In this document: piece by piece, positions 49,681 through 60,348 of the stretch
How the letters are laid out: each line of letters starts with the position of its first letter
Position numbering within the stretch: the stretch's first letter is position 1
Source: Collinsella sp. AM34-10
Lineage (GTDB): Bacteria; Actinomycetota; Coriobacteriia; Coriobacteriales; Coriobacteriaceae
Assembly (NCBI RefSeq): GCF_003469185.1
Contig: NZ_QSIL01000004.1
Location: 189,370-253,369 of the forward strand
Direction: 5' to 3'
DNA length: 64,000 nt
Made by a program: the position numbers and the translations under genes
The notes under the pieces: generated by a model
Databases searched by the model: none
Seen by the model: only the letters and a program-made list of their open reading frames with translations
Told to the model about the DNA's origin: nothing

Positions 49681-49693
49681 TATCTAGACAAGT
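49681..49693. promoter_or_regulatory. Candidate GntR operator, dehydrogenase side
   Basis: TATCTAGACAAGT at 49681-49693, the reverse complement of most of the site at 49809. A partial half site TATAGACAAG lies just before it (about 49669). Confidence 0.5.
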
Positions 49694-49808
49694 AGAAAAG
49701 AATTATGAATTGAGGCCATCAGCTATATCAGCTTTAGCAGGCGAAATACTGGACATATACCGTTTACGGCTAATAATCAACCGTTTACCGACCGTAGTAT
49801 TAATGCTA

Positions 49809-49824
49809 ACTTGTCTAGATAAGT
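49809..49824. promoter_or_regulatory. Candidate GntR operator, PTS side
   Basis: ACTTGTCTAGATAAGT, a 16-bp near-perfect palindrome centred on TCTAGA, between the divergent dehydrogenase and PTS genes. GntR/HutC-type sites are often palindromes of this size. The rest of 49613-49968 is AT-rich and holds no gene. Confidence 0.55.
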
Positions 49825-49968
49825 GATATGATAAAAAAGAAGTGCAAGAAGTCAGGGACACGGGCCCACCCGTCCTATTGCACGAGGTACACGCAAACGG
49901 CGCGTCTGCGGTCTCGAGTGAAGCCAAAACCGCAGTCGCTCCGAATGAAGAGAGGGGGATTCCCCGTC

Positions 49969-51561
49969 ATGATGCAAAAGATACAACGTTTCGGCGGTGC
50001 AATGTACACGCCTGCAATTCTTTTCGCATTTTCCGGAATCGTCGTCGGCCTGGGTACGTTGTTTACCACCGAGGCGATCTTTGGCGAGATGGCCACTGCG
50101 GGCCATCTTTGGTTTGATTGCTGGAATGTGCTGCTCCAGGGTGGTTGGACGCTCTTTAACCAGATGCCGTTGCTGTTTTGCGTAGCGTTGCCAATCTCGC
50201 TCGCGAACAAGCAGAACGCTCGCTGCTGCATGGAGGCTTTGGCCATCTACCTTACCTTCAACTACTTTGTAAGCACAATCTTGGGGCAGTGGGGCCCTGT
50301 CTTTGGGGTCGACTACTCTGTCGAGGCGGGCAGCGGTACTGGTCTTGCCACTATCGCAAGCATCAAAACGCTTGATATGGGCATCATGGGCGCGCTTATC
50401 ATTTCAGGTATCGCCACGATGCTTCACAACAAGTACTTCGACACCGAACTTCCTGAGTGGTTGGGCGTGTTCTCGGGCTCCGTGTTCATCTATATGATCG
50501 GTTTCTTCGTTATGGTTCCGGTCGCTCTTATCGCCTGCCTGGTGTGGCCGCATGTCCAGGCTGCTATCTCCGCCTTCCAGGGATTCATCCTTTCCGCCGG
50601 TACGTTCGGCGTGGGCGTCTTTGCTTTCTTCGAGCGCGTGCTGATCCCTACAGGCCTGCACCACTTTATCTATACGCCGTTCTATTACGACAACGCGGCA
50701 GTCAACGGTGGCATCTTTGCTGCTTGGGCCAACATCCTGCCCCAACTGGCTGCCGATCCGAGCATTGCTCTTAAGGATGCCGCACCCTGGGCTGCCTATA
50801 CCTGCCCTGGTTGGACTAAGGTCTTCGGCTCGCTCGGCGTCGCCATTGCGTTTTATATGACCGCCAAACCCGAGCGCAAGCAGCGCGTCAAGGCTCTGCT
50901 CATTCCCGTCACCCTTACCGCTATGCTTTGCGGTATTACCGAGCCGCTTGACTTCACCTTCCTGTTCATTGCGCCCGGCCTGTTCGTCGTCCACTGCGTG
51001 CTCGGAGCGCTCGGCTGCATGGCTCAAAACCTCCTTGGCGTCGTGGGTATCTTCGACGGCGGAATCATCTCGATGCTCTCGTGGGACTGGCTGCCCCTTT
51101 GGGCCGCACACGGTCTGCAGTACGCCATCTCCATCCTTGTCGGTCTGTGCTTTACCGCTCTTTGGGTCGTGGTCTTCCGTTTCTTGATCATCAAGTTCGA
51201 CTTTAAGACCCCCGGTCGCGAGGATGACGATGTTGAGGTCGAGCTCAAGTCCAAGGCCGACTACAAGCAAAAGCAGAGCGGTGCTGCTGCTAGCAAATCG
51301 GTCGCCCAGAGTAAAGATGACGAGCGCTTGGTGCTTGCCGAGAACATTCTCGATCTACTCGGTGGCACGGACAACGTCATCGATGTAACTAACTGCGCTA
51401 CCCGTCTGCGCGTTAACGTCAAGGACAAGGGCGCCGTTGCACCCGAGGCTTCCTTCAAGGCAATCGGTACGCATGGCTTGGTGGTCCAAGGCCAGTCAAT
51501 CCAGGTCATCATCGGCCTTACCGTCCCGCAGGTTCGCGAGAAGTTCGAGAGTCTTCTGTAA
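49969..51561 (+). CDS. PTS alpha-glucoside-type EIICB permease
   Basis: 530 residues; the ATG at 49969 (or the adjacent ATG at 49972) follows GAGAGGGGG. About ten membrane segments form EIIC (residues 1-410), with FGGAMYTPAILF at the start and GITEPLDFTFLFIAP as the substrate motif. A linker rich in Lys/Ala leads to an EIIB domain with phospho-Cys476 in TNCATRLRV. There is no EIIA domain; a glucose-type EIIA is encoded at 16341. It imports and phosphorylates an alpha-glucoside such as maltose or isomers. Followed by the GH4 gene. Confidence 0.92.
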   Translation: MMQKIQRFGGAMYTPAILFAFSGIVVGLGTLFTTEAIFGEMATAGHLWFDCWNVLLQGGWTLFNQMPLLFCVALPISLANKQNARCCMEALAIYLTFNYFVSTILGQWGPVFGVDYSVEAGSGTGLATIASIKTLDMGIMGALIISGIATMLHNKYFDTELPEWLGVFSGSVFIYMIGFFVMVPVALIACLVWPHVQAAISAFQGFILSAGTFGVGVFAFFERVLIPTGLHHFIYTPFYYDNAAVNGGIFAAWANILPQLAADPSIALKDAAPWAAYTCPGWTKVFGSLGVAIAFYMTAKPERKQRVKALLIPVTLTAMLCGITEPLDFTFLFIAPGLFVVHCVLGALGCMAQNLLGVVGIFDGGIISMLSWDWLPLWAAHGLQYAISILVGLCFTALWVVVFRFLIIKFDFKTPGREDDDVEVELKSKADYKQKQSGAAASKSVAQSKDDERLVLAENILDLLGGTDNVIDVTNCATRLRVNVKDKGAVAPEASFKAIGTHGLVVQGQSIQVIIGLTVPQVREKFESLL

Positions 51562-51579
51562 ACCATCGTCCATCGAAAC

Positions 51580-51619
51580 AATCGGCCTTGCAGAGCCGGT
51601 ATGCACCGCAAGGCCGATT
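51580..51619. terminator. Hairpin between EIICB and GH4 genes
   Basis: AATCGGCCTTG (51580-51590) with CAAGGCCGATT (51609-51619), no T run. It may attenuate or stabilise the transcript rather than end it. Confidence 0.45.
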
Positions 51620-51688
51620 CTAGAGATAAAAACTCCACTTCTAGGTAACAATTCCAAACCGTGCAGGCCGCGTACGGGGATGGATTGA

Positions 51689-53059
<1,371 letters not shown>

Positions 53060-53186
53060 GGACTGCAGTCTCGAACTCTCACTCATCTCTGCTTCATTTG
53101 CGCCGCCGTGGCGTCCGGGTTCGCCCAGATGCTGCGGCGGCGCTATACTTATACGGTTTGAAGTACCTGTACCAAAAGGAGCTGTC

Positions 53187-54263
<1,077 letters not shown>

Positions 54264-54274
54264 GGACGACGCGC

Positions 54275-54658
54275 ATGTTTAAATATGGTAAAAAAGCCGG
54301 CTACATGGGTATTGCACTGCTCGTACTTGCGGTGATTCCGCTGGTGGTCGCAGCGTGTGTTATCCCCAACATTGGTCCCGAGGTGGCAACAAAGTTTAAT
54401 GCCGCCGGCGAGGTGACGCGCTGGGGCAAGAGTTACGAGTTGCTGGCACTGCCGGTGCTCAATCTGCTGCTGAGCGTGGCGACGTACTTTACGGCAGGAC
54501 GCCAGGCTAAAAACAATGATGACTCCGCCGCCATGGCGCGCATCGTGTGCGAGCGCTACCTGCGTAACGGTTGCATCACGGGTGTGTTCCTCAACGTGGT
54601 CAACGTTTACTTTATGTACTCGGCGATTACCGGAACGGGCTTTGGCTTTGGTTTCTAG
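54275..54658 (+). CDS. DUF1648-like small membrane protein
   Basis: 127 residues. Three hydrophobic helices (about 12-30, 56-72, 100-118). PNIGPEVATKFNAAGEVTRWG after the first helix matches the DUF1648 pattern found in SdpI-like proteins. Function unknown; it is probably co-transcribed with ychF. Confidence 0.75.
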   Translation: MFKYGKKAGYMGIALLVLAVIPLVVAACVIPNIGPEVATKFNAAGEVTRWGKSYELLALPVLNLLLSVATYFTAGRQAKNNDDSAAMARIVCERYLRNGCITGVFLNVVNVYFMYSAITGTGFGFGF

Positions 54659-54667
54659 CCTGTCCTT

Positions 54668-55057
54668 TTAGGCAACGAGCCTGCACGCATATTCAAGGGC
54701 TGCTGCGAGGCCGCCGCTCGATCGTGGTTTAAAGACCATGTCGGCGGCGGCCTCGTTTTCGTATCCGGCGCCGCGAAGGGCGAGTGCGATACCGGCTTCC
54801 AGGAGAAGGGGCAGACCACGTTGGCTGGTTGCGATTACGGCAGCCTGATTGAGCGAGCAGCTGTGCGCTTGGCATTGGATGGCAAGTTCACCTTGCGCCG
54901 GGCAAGGGACCAGAACGGCGGCGACGCGACTTGATAGCAATGCAAATGCTGTGCGCTCATCGGGCGAAAGGCATTCGGCTTCAACGACGACGAGCTTGGG
55001 CGGTGCGCTGTTTGTGCGAAGCATGGCTCGGTACATGCGGACCGAAGAACCCGACAT
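54668..55057 (-). CDS. Hypothetical protein, 129 residues, divergent from an XRE regulator
   Basis: The ATG at 55057 follows AGGAG. The sequence looks like a small alpha/beta soluble protein, with LVVVEAECLSPDERTAFALLSSRVAAVLVPCP resembling a Rossmann-like strand-helix-strand (positions about 22-53). No active-site motif is certain. It is divergent from a small XRE gene across a 24-bp palindrome, which suggests joint control. Confidence 0.7.
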   Translation of the reverse strand: MSGSSVRMYRAMLRTNSAPPKLVVVEAECLSPDERTAFALLSSRVAAVLVPCPAQGELAIQCQAHSCSLNQAAVIATSQRGLPLLLEAGIALALRGAGYENEAAADMVFKPRSSGGLAAALEYACRLVA

Positions 55058-55080
55058 AGAAAACTCCTGTGTATTCGTTT

Positions 55081-55104
55081 AAACGTAAACTATAGTTTAC
55101 GTTT
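55081..55104. promoter_or_regulatory. Perfect 24-bp palindrome, probable XRE operator
   Basis: AAACGTAAACTA followed by its exact complement TAGTTTACGTTT, in the 76-bp gap between two divergent genes and 30 bp before the XRE start codon. Confidence 0.7.
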
Positions 55105-55133
55105 TTGTTCAGCTCCATTTCAAACTCGGCTGC

Positions 55134-55352
55134 ATGGACGAACGTGCGAAACAGATTCTTGGCAAGCGAGTCGAGCAGACGCGCAGGGACCTTGGTATCT
55201 CCAAGGTCGATTTTTGTGTGGCGACAGGAATCAGCCGACCCTACCTCGACCGAATCGAAGATGGGACGGCAAATTTCACGCTCAAGGTTCTATTTAAGAT
55301 CGCGCCCGCACTCGGCATGACGGTATCAGAGCTTCTCGAGGGCATCGAATAG
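55134..55352 (+). CDS. XRE-family HTH regulator, 72 residues
   Basis: A Cro/CI-type helix-turn-helix only: GKRVEQTRRDLGISKVDFCVATGISRPYLDRIEDGTANFTLKVLFKIAPALGMTVSELL (about residues 10-68). It likely binds the adjacent 24-bp palindrome and controls itself and the divergent hypothetical gene. No toxin partner is identified. Confidence 0.88.
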   Translation: MDERAKQILGKRVEQTRRDLGISKVDFCVATGISRPYLDRIEDGTANFTLKVLFKIAPALGMTVSELLEGIE

Positions 55353-55374
55353 GGGATACCCGTCGACAACTGAA

Positions 55375-56388
55375 TTACGCCATCGGGATGCGGTCGTGGT
55401 TGACTTGGCTGTAGAACAGGCGCTGGATCTCGGCGGCATCGCGTGACTGGCCGAGCGCCCACATGGTCTTGGCCACGAGCGTCTCGGTGGTCATGTCGTC
55501 GCCGCGCAAAATGCCCGGATGATCGGCGTAGGCACGGCCGACCTCATAAACACCCAGATCAAGGCCCTCTTCGGGGACCTGCGTGGTCATAACGACGGTG
55601 CGGCCCGAATCGACCCAGCGGAAAATCGCCTCTTGGAACGACTCGCCCGACTCGCCAAACTCGGGGATACCGCCAATGCCAAAGGTCTCAAGGATTACAG
55701 CGTCGTAGCTATCGGCAAGGGCGTCGAGGATGCCCGGGTTTACGCCGGGCGTGAGCTTGAGTACAAATACGCGCGGGTCGATGCTGTCGTAGAAACGCAC
55801 CGGGTTTTCGCCCTGATGCGTGCCGTGAAGCCCGTTGCGCACGATGCGGTCGTTGCGGATATAGGCGATGGGCGGATAGTTGACGCTAATGAACGCGTTA
55901 AAGCTCATGGTGCGCTGTTTGCGGGCGCGCGTACCGGCAATGGCTACGCCGCCAAACACGATTGAGACGTCGTGCGAGTGCTCGTCGAGCGCATAGAGCA
56001 GGCTCTGGTACAGGTTGAGCTTGGCGTCGGTAAAGGGATTGCCCATGGGCTTTTGCGAGCCGGTGAGTACGATAGGCTTGGGGCTGTCCTGAATCAGATA
56101 GGAAAGCGCCGCCGCGGTGTAGCTCATGGTGTCGGTGCCGTGCAGAATCACGAAGCCGTCGTGGTCGGCATAACCCTCGACGATGACGTCGCGGATACGC
56201 ATCCAGTCACTGGGGCGCATATTGGTGCTGTCGATGTTCATGGGCTGCACGACGTCGAGCTCGCAGAGGCCCGAGATCTCGGGGACGCTCTGGGCGAGCT
56301 CCTCACCGGTCAGGGCGGGGGAGAGGCCGTTGCCGTCCTCGGTCGATGCGATGGTGCCGCCCGTGGCGATGAGAAGGATGCGCTTCAT
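55375..56388 (-). CDS. ansA: Type I L-asparaginase
   Basis: 337 residues; the ATG at 56388 follows AGGA. The catalytic threonines lie in IATGGTIAST and VILHGTDTM; no signal peptide, so it is the cytosolic form. It converts asparagine to aspartate and ammonia. Confidence 0.93.
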   Translation of the reverse strand: MKRILLIATGGTIASTEDGNGLSPALTGEELAQSVPEISGLCELDVVQPMNIDSTNMRPSDWMRIRDVIVEGYADHDGFVILHGTDTMSYTAAALSYLIQDSPKPIVLTGSQKPMGNPFTDAKLNLYQSLLYALDEHSHDVSIVFGGVAIAGTRARKQRTMSFNAFISVNYPPIAYIRNDRIVRNGLHGTHQGENPVRFYDSIDPRVFVLKLTPGVNPGILDALADSYDAVILETFGIGGIPEFGESGESFQEAIFRWVDSGRTVVMTTQVPEEGLDLGVYEVGRAYADHPGILRGDDMTTETLVAKTMWALGQSRDAAEIQRLFYSQVNHDRIPMA

Positions 56389-56656
56389 GCTGGTATTCCT
56401 ATCGGTTTTGTCGCCGCAAGGGCGGAGTCGTTCGGCAGTATTGTGGCACAGGGCGTCCAATGTTCAAACGTAATACATCATCTGTAATGTTTAGTAATAC
56501 TTCAATTGCCGTCAAATAAGGGCCCAGGTCGTGCGTTTGCCGTGCGCTGATGGCCGCGAGGGACGAGAAACCCCATATAACGTGTACACTATGGAAGTTA
56601 TTTTCGTTCATTCACGCGGGTGGGCACCGGCTCCCCGCCAACAAGAGGGGGAAACC

Positions 56657-58255
56657 ATGGATCAAAAGGCTTCCGCAAAGGTCCTCGTACTCGACTTTGG
56701 TGCGCAGTACGGTCAGCTCATTGCCCGTCGCGTCCGCGACCTCAACGTGTATTCCGAGATCGTTCCCTGCGACATCTCGGCCGATGAGATTCGCGAGATG
56801 AACGCCTCTGCGCTCATCCTTTCTGGCGGCCCGGCCTCTGTGTACGCCGAGGACGCTCCGTCCATCGATCCTGCCATCTTTGACCTGGGCCTTCCCGTCC
56901 TGGGCTTCTGCTACGGCCATCAGATCACGGCCGTGACGCTCGGCGGCAAGGTCGGGCACTCCGAGGTGGGCGAGTACGGCCGCGCCACTATTACGCGCAC
57001 TGCCGGCGCCAAGCTCTTTAACTCCACGCCCATGGAGCAAACCGTGTGGATGAGCCACCGCGACGCCGTGTCCGAGGTGCCCGAGGGCTTTACCGTTACC
57101 GCCAGCACTGACGTGTGCCCGGTTGCCGCCATGGAGTGCGTCGAGCGCAAGATTTTCACCACGCAGTTCCACCCCGAGGTCAAGCACTCCGAGTACGGTC
57201 AGCAGCTGCTGAGCAACTTCCTGTTTGAGATCTGCGGCCTGGAGCCCAACTGGAGCATGGACAACCTGGTCGAGACCATGACGGCCGAGTTCCGCGAGAA
57301 GGTCGGCGACGACCGCGTGATTTTGGCCCTGTCTGGCGGTGTCGATTCCTCCGTCGTGGCTGCACTGGGCGCCCGTGCCGTGGGCAAGCAGATGACCTGC
57401 GTGTTCATCAACCACGGCCTGCTGCGCAAGGGCGAGCCCGAGCAGGTGGAGGAGGTCTTCACCAAGCAGTTTGACGTCGACTTTATCCACGTCCACGCCG
57501 AGGACCGTTATGCCGAGCTTCTGGCCGGCGTGACCGAGCCCGAGGAGAAGCGCCGCATCATCGGTACGCAGTTCTGGAAAGAGTTCTTCGCCGTGGCGCA
57601 ACAGCTTGAGACCGATGGCAAGCCGGTCAAGTACCTGGCTCAGGGCACCATCTACCCCGACATCATCGAGTCCGGCGCTCGCAAGACGGGTGGCAAGACG
57701 GCCACCATCAAGAGCCACCACAACCTGATCCCGTTCCCCGAGGGCGTGCACTTCGACCTTATTGAGCCGCTCGACCACTTCTTTAAGGACGAGGTCCGCG
57801 CACTTGGTCTGGCGCTTGGCCTGCCGGGTCATATCGTGTTCCGCCAGCCTTTCCCGGGCCCGGGTCTGGCCATCCGCATCATCGGTGCGGTCGACAAGGA
57901 GAAGCTCGAGATTCTCAAGAATGCCGACGCTATCGTGCGCGAGGAGCTCGACGCCTACAACCAGCGTCTGTTTGAGCAGACCGGCGAGCGCAACTCCGAG
58001 CACAGCTGCTGGCAGTATTTCGCGGTCCTGCCCGACATTAAGTCCGTGGGCGTTATGGGCGACGAGCGCACCTACCAGCGCCCGATCATCCTGCGCGCCG
58101 TCGAGTCCAGCGATGCCATGACCGCCGACTGGGCCAAGCTGCCCTACGACGTCCTGGCCCGCATCTCGGGCCGCATCGTTGCCGAGGTCCCCGGCGCCAA
58201 CCGCGTGTGCTACGACATCACGTCCAAGCCGCCCGCGACGATCGAGTGGGAGTAA
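56657..58255 (+). CDS. guaA: GMP synthase (glutamine-hydrolysing)
   Basis: 532 residues. The ATG at 56657 follows GAGGGGGAAA. Class I glutaminase: Cys85 in GFCYGHQ, His172 and Glu174 in FHPEV. ATP pyrophosphatase loop LSGGVDSS (225-232) and the C-terminal dimerisation domain ending DITSKPPATIEWE. It converts XMP to GMP. Confidence 0.97.
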   Translation: MDQKASAKVLVLDFGAQYGQLIARRVRDLNVYSEIVPCDISADEIREMNASALILSGGPASVYAEDAPSIDPAIFDLGLPVLGFCYGHQITAVTLGGKVGHSEVGEYGRATITRTAGAKLFNSTPMEQTVWMSHRDAVSEVPEGFTVTASTDVCPVAAMECVERKIFTTQFHPEVKHSEYGQQLLSNFLFEICGLEPNWSMDNLVETMTAEFREKVGDDRVILALSGGVDSSVVAALGARAVGKQMTCVFINHGLLRKGEPEQVEEVFTKQFDVDFIHVHAEDRYAELLAGVTEPEEKRRIIGTQFWKEFFAVAQQLETDGKPVKYLAQGTIYPDIIESGARKTGGKTATIKSHHNLIPFPEGVHFDLIEPLDHFFKDEVRALGLALGLPGHIVFRQPFPGPGLAIRIIGAVDKEKLEILKNADAIVREELDAYNQRLFEQTGERNSEHSCWQYFAVLPDIKSVGVMGDERTYQRPIILRAVESSDAMTADWAKLPYDVLARISGRIVAEVPGANRVCYDITSKPPATIEWE

Positions 58256-58273
58256 ACGATATTCGTTGATTTC

Positions 58274-58316
58274 AAGCCTCTGACCTGCGAAAACAGGTCG
58301 GGGGCTTCTTGTTTTG
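58274..58316 (+). terminator. guaA terminator
   Basis: AAGCCTCTGACCTG pairs with CAGGTCGGGGGCTT around CGAAAA, followed by CTTGTTTT. Confidence 0.85.
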
Positions 58317-58348
58317 CAACCTCTGTGCAACCTTGCGGTTTCGCGCCC

Positions 58349-58377
58349 CGTGAACAGGGGACGTAGCACTGTTCACG
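58349..58377. repeat. Short inverted repeat CGTGAACAG/CTGTTCACG
   Basis: Perfect 9-bp arms with the loop GGGACGTAGCA. It marks the boundary between guaA and the accessory region; the GGGAC loop start is reminiscent of the other intergenic repeats. Confidence 0.5.
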
Positions 58378-58398
58378 TCTGGGCCCATGTCGGCACCG

Positions 58399-58452
58399 AT
58401 CAATGCCCGTGCTGCTTCTACTTGCGCTTCAGCTTCCGCCGCTCGAAGCTCG
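58399..58452 (-). pseudogene. Decayed 3' fragment of a yjdF-like gene
   Basis: About 54 bp align at roughly 80% identity with the 3' end of the yjdF-like gene (60457-60510). On the minus strand it still encodes FERRKLKRK before a TAG, compared with FEQRKLKRKQK in the intact gene. The rest of the gene is absent; a DUF3800 gene lies directly upstream instead. Confidence 0.55.
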
Positions 58453-58511
58453 TCGCCCGGGGTTCCTCGCCAGAGGAGAGCTGACCGTTCCTTGCGAAAC
58501 CGCGAGACCAG

Positions 58512-59186
58512 CTATATCCGCTTGCTGCGGGCTTGCTTGAGCCAGTTCCTCTTGAAAGAGCCTATACCTCCGAAGAACTTGTTGTACGTCTCACCGTTCT
58601 CCTTGGCCTCGTACTTGACCAAGGCAAGTTCGATGGTGCAGAGGTAATCCGCCACTTGCTCGAGGCGGTAGTCGGTCATCGAGGTCTTGCGGCGTCGGAC
58701 GACCCCTTTTGAGAGGACCTTGCCCACCGAGCGGTCGAGCGCCTGCTTGACAATGTCCTGACCGTTGTCGTAGTAAACCTTCACATCGTCGAAGGATTGA
58801 AAGAAGCCCAGGTGTTCAATCATGGCAGAGGAGATATCGCGCCCCATACGCTCCATTAGCCTTGCCGGGTCTTCGAACTGGCTGCGGCGGTAGACGAACG
58901 TGATATAGGAAATGGGAAGTTTGCGGATGAACGAGGAGAAGTAGGCGAGCATCACCTTGCGCTGCTCGATGTCAAGAAACTCATAGTCCTTGTGCCCGTT
59001 CATGAGAGGCTCGGAGTGAAACGGAATGTTAGGGAGATCGGCCCTGGCAAGCTTGGCCTCATAGCCCGTGACCGCCCCGGCGATGCTGTCTGCCTGGTCG
59101 TGAAAGACGAGTGTGAGCAGGTAGTAACGGGCTTTGCCGCCGCGGTCGCCGCTCTCGTCGACGAAGATGCTGAGCTCCTTGGCCAA
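58512..59186 (-). CDS. DUF3800 family protein
   Basis: 224 residues from a TTG at 59186, chosen for AGGAG 6 nt upstream. It begins ELSIFVDESGDRGG, the DUF3800 hallmark (Asp10, Glu11, Asp14), a motif compared to RNase H-like acidic sites, and has further conserved DYRLEQVADYLCTIELALVKYE near residue 175. The family is of unknown function but is common in mobile and defence regions. It is preceded by a small terminator-ended RNA (59208-59263), matching the known association of several RNA motifs with DUF3800 genes. It is followed by a truncated yjdF-like fragment. Confidence 0.88.
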   Translation of the reverse strand: MAKELSIFVDESGDRGGKARYYLLTLVFHDQADSIAGAVTGYEAKLARADLPNIPFHSEPLMNGHKDYEFLDIEQRKVMLAYFSSFIRKLPISYITFVYRRSQFEDPARLMERMGRDISSAMIEHLGFFQSFDDVKVYYDNGQDIVKQALDRSVGKVLSKGVVRRRKTSMTDYRLEQVADYLCTIELALVKYEAKENGETYNKFFGGIGSFKRNWLKQARSKRI

Positions 59187-59207
59187 TGGGGACTCCTAAT
59201 GGAATAG

Positions 59208-59263
59208 ATAAAAAAATAGCCGGGGGACTCCCCCGGCACTTGGAGGTAGCTTAATGAGCCACC
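59208..59263 (-). ncRNA. Small RNA upstream of the DUF3800 gene
   Basis: On the minus strand: hairpin 1 GGTGGCT-CATTA-AGCTACC (7 bp), spacer TCCAAGT, hairpin 2 GCCGGGGG-AGT-CCCCCGGC (8 bp) and then TATTTTTTT. Its own promoter precedes it. Length about 56 nt, ending 22 nt before the DUF3800 start. I know DUF3800-associated RNA motifs from comparative genomics; which one this matches I cannot say. It may be an RNA antitoxin or attenuator. Confidence 0.7.
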
Positions 59264-59269
59264 AACAAC

Positions 59270-59298
59270 CTTATAGCATGCGCTGGCGGTGAATGCAA
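59270..59298 (-). promoter_or_regulatory. Promoter of the DUF3800-associated RNA
   Basis: Minus strand TTGCAT (59293-59298), 17-bp spacer, TATAAG (59270-59275). The predicted start is about 59263. Confidence 0.65.
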
Positions 59299-59422
59299 GG
59301 GGGGCGAGCCGGTACATTGCGTCGCGGCTGATACGCAGCATCGCGCACGCCTCGTCGGTGCCGAATATCGCGTTGGTCGATGCGATGAGCCTCACCTGGC
59401 TCCCGCTAATGCTCTTGGTCAT
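59290..59422 (-). pseudogene. Truncated excisionase-like HTH gene
   Basis: From the ATG at 59422 the frame reads MTKSISGSQVRLIAS, then FGTDEACAMLRISRDAMYRLA, which resembles the HTH-17/MerR excisionase helix pair. The frame then runs without stop through the RNA promoter and into the DUF3800 gene in another frame. The native C-terminus seems lost, probably when the RNA/DUF3800 unit arrived. Confidence 0.45.
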
Positions 59423-59500
59423 GGTTGTCCTCGAGCTCCTTTCGTCTCGAGGCTCCCTCGCGTCCCCGGCCGCGGGCGGCTCCCGGGGCGGTCGCCGCCG

Positions 59501-59719
59501 TCATTTCCTCCCGCTCCTCGACTCGATGTAGGCGTCTACTGACGCCCTCGAAACCAGGAGCTTCCTGCCGAGCCTGTACGAGTCGATCTTTCCCGACCGG
59601 ATGAGGCCGTACGCCTTGTTTCGGCTCGCCCTCATGTACTCCTGCATCTCGATCACCGTCATCCATTCGTCGCGATCTTGGTTGCCCTCGGGCGCGACGC
59701 ATTCGGCCGTGCGTGCCAT
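59501..59719 (-). CDS. Excisionase/HTH-17 DNA-binding protein
   Basis: 72 residues. The ATG at 59719 follows TTGGAGGAACC. WMTVIEMQEYMRASRNKAYGLIRSGKIDSYRLGRKLLVSRASVDAYI (residues 20-66) is a typical AlpA/Xis-like winged HTH. Such genes mark integrative elements; no integrase is present in the window. Confidence 0.85.
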   Translation of the reverse strand: MARTAECVAPEGNQDRDEWMTVIEMQEYMRASRNKAYGLIRSGKIDSYRLGRKLLVSRASVDAYIESRSGRK

Positions 59720-60348
59720 GGTTCCTCCAATCTTCCCGTGCGGCACCGCGCGAGCACGCCGCACGGCACCGTGTCCCTTTTCGTCTGCGCGACGATTGAA
59801 CCGCCTGATTGCGGTTGGCGCGCACGGCGGGAGCGGAGACGGGTCGAGGTGGGTCGAGCTGGTCGGGCCTTCACGAAACGGCCATGAGTTGCGCGCCTTA
59901 GCTCGTGGCTAAGTCCCCGAAAAGCAAAAGGCGCCCATGCGGGCGCCTGGCTAGGATCGAGGTTCGTTCGTTCGTGGTCGGAATGCACGTCTTCCGCGGT
60001 GCTGTGGTCCGGGGTCCGGCATCTGTCGTTCGCCTCTTCTGTCGTGTTTGATGTTGCGTGTTATGCGAGCGACCTTTCGCGGGCCTGCCGGCCCGTTGCC
60101 CCAGGTGCACCCGGGTAAATGGTACCCACCCATTGGGACGTGGGCACCGCGGGAGGGGCGTCTGGGCAAACTGGAACGGACGAGCGGCGGGGTTCAAAAT
60201 GCAATAATTCGAGCTAAAGGGCCTTGTACTCTCTTTTGTAAAACGCGAGGGCGCAATAAACTCGACGATCCCCCTGAACCTTTTCTGAACGAATCAGCTC
60301 TTAGGCGGTATGACGCGACACGCATCGGTAGTGCTCGGACTGGGTTAG
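59720..60348. other. 629-bp accessory region without a supported gene
   Basis: Frames here lack ribosome sites and protein-like composition. A 24-codon frame on the minus strand (about 60025 to 59954) after GAAGAGG is possible but unsupported. It contains the terminator-like hairpin at 59929-59948, and 59845-59948 resembles 61068-61142. Confidence 0.4.
59918..59948 (-). terminator. Terminator-like hairpin (minus strand)
   Basis: AGGCGCCC-GCAT-GGGCGCCT then TTTGCTTTT on the minus strand. A matching hairpin with the same flanks lies at 61111-61142. Confidence 0.65.

Noticed and set aside
56612-58369. A 585-codon minus-strand frame opposite guaA
   Set aside because: guaA is complete with all motifs; the antisense frame has no ribosome site or family resemblance.
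59000-59422. A full 140-codon HTH gene overlapping DUF3800
   Set aside because: Only the first ~45 residues look like protein; the rest is read through the RNA and DUF3800 in another frame, so only a truncated remnant is listed.
59898-60197. A 99-codon minus-strand frame in the accessory gap
   Set aside because: Arg/Pro/Thr-rich, crosses a terminator-like hairpin, no ribosome site.
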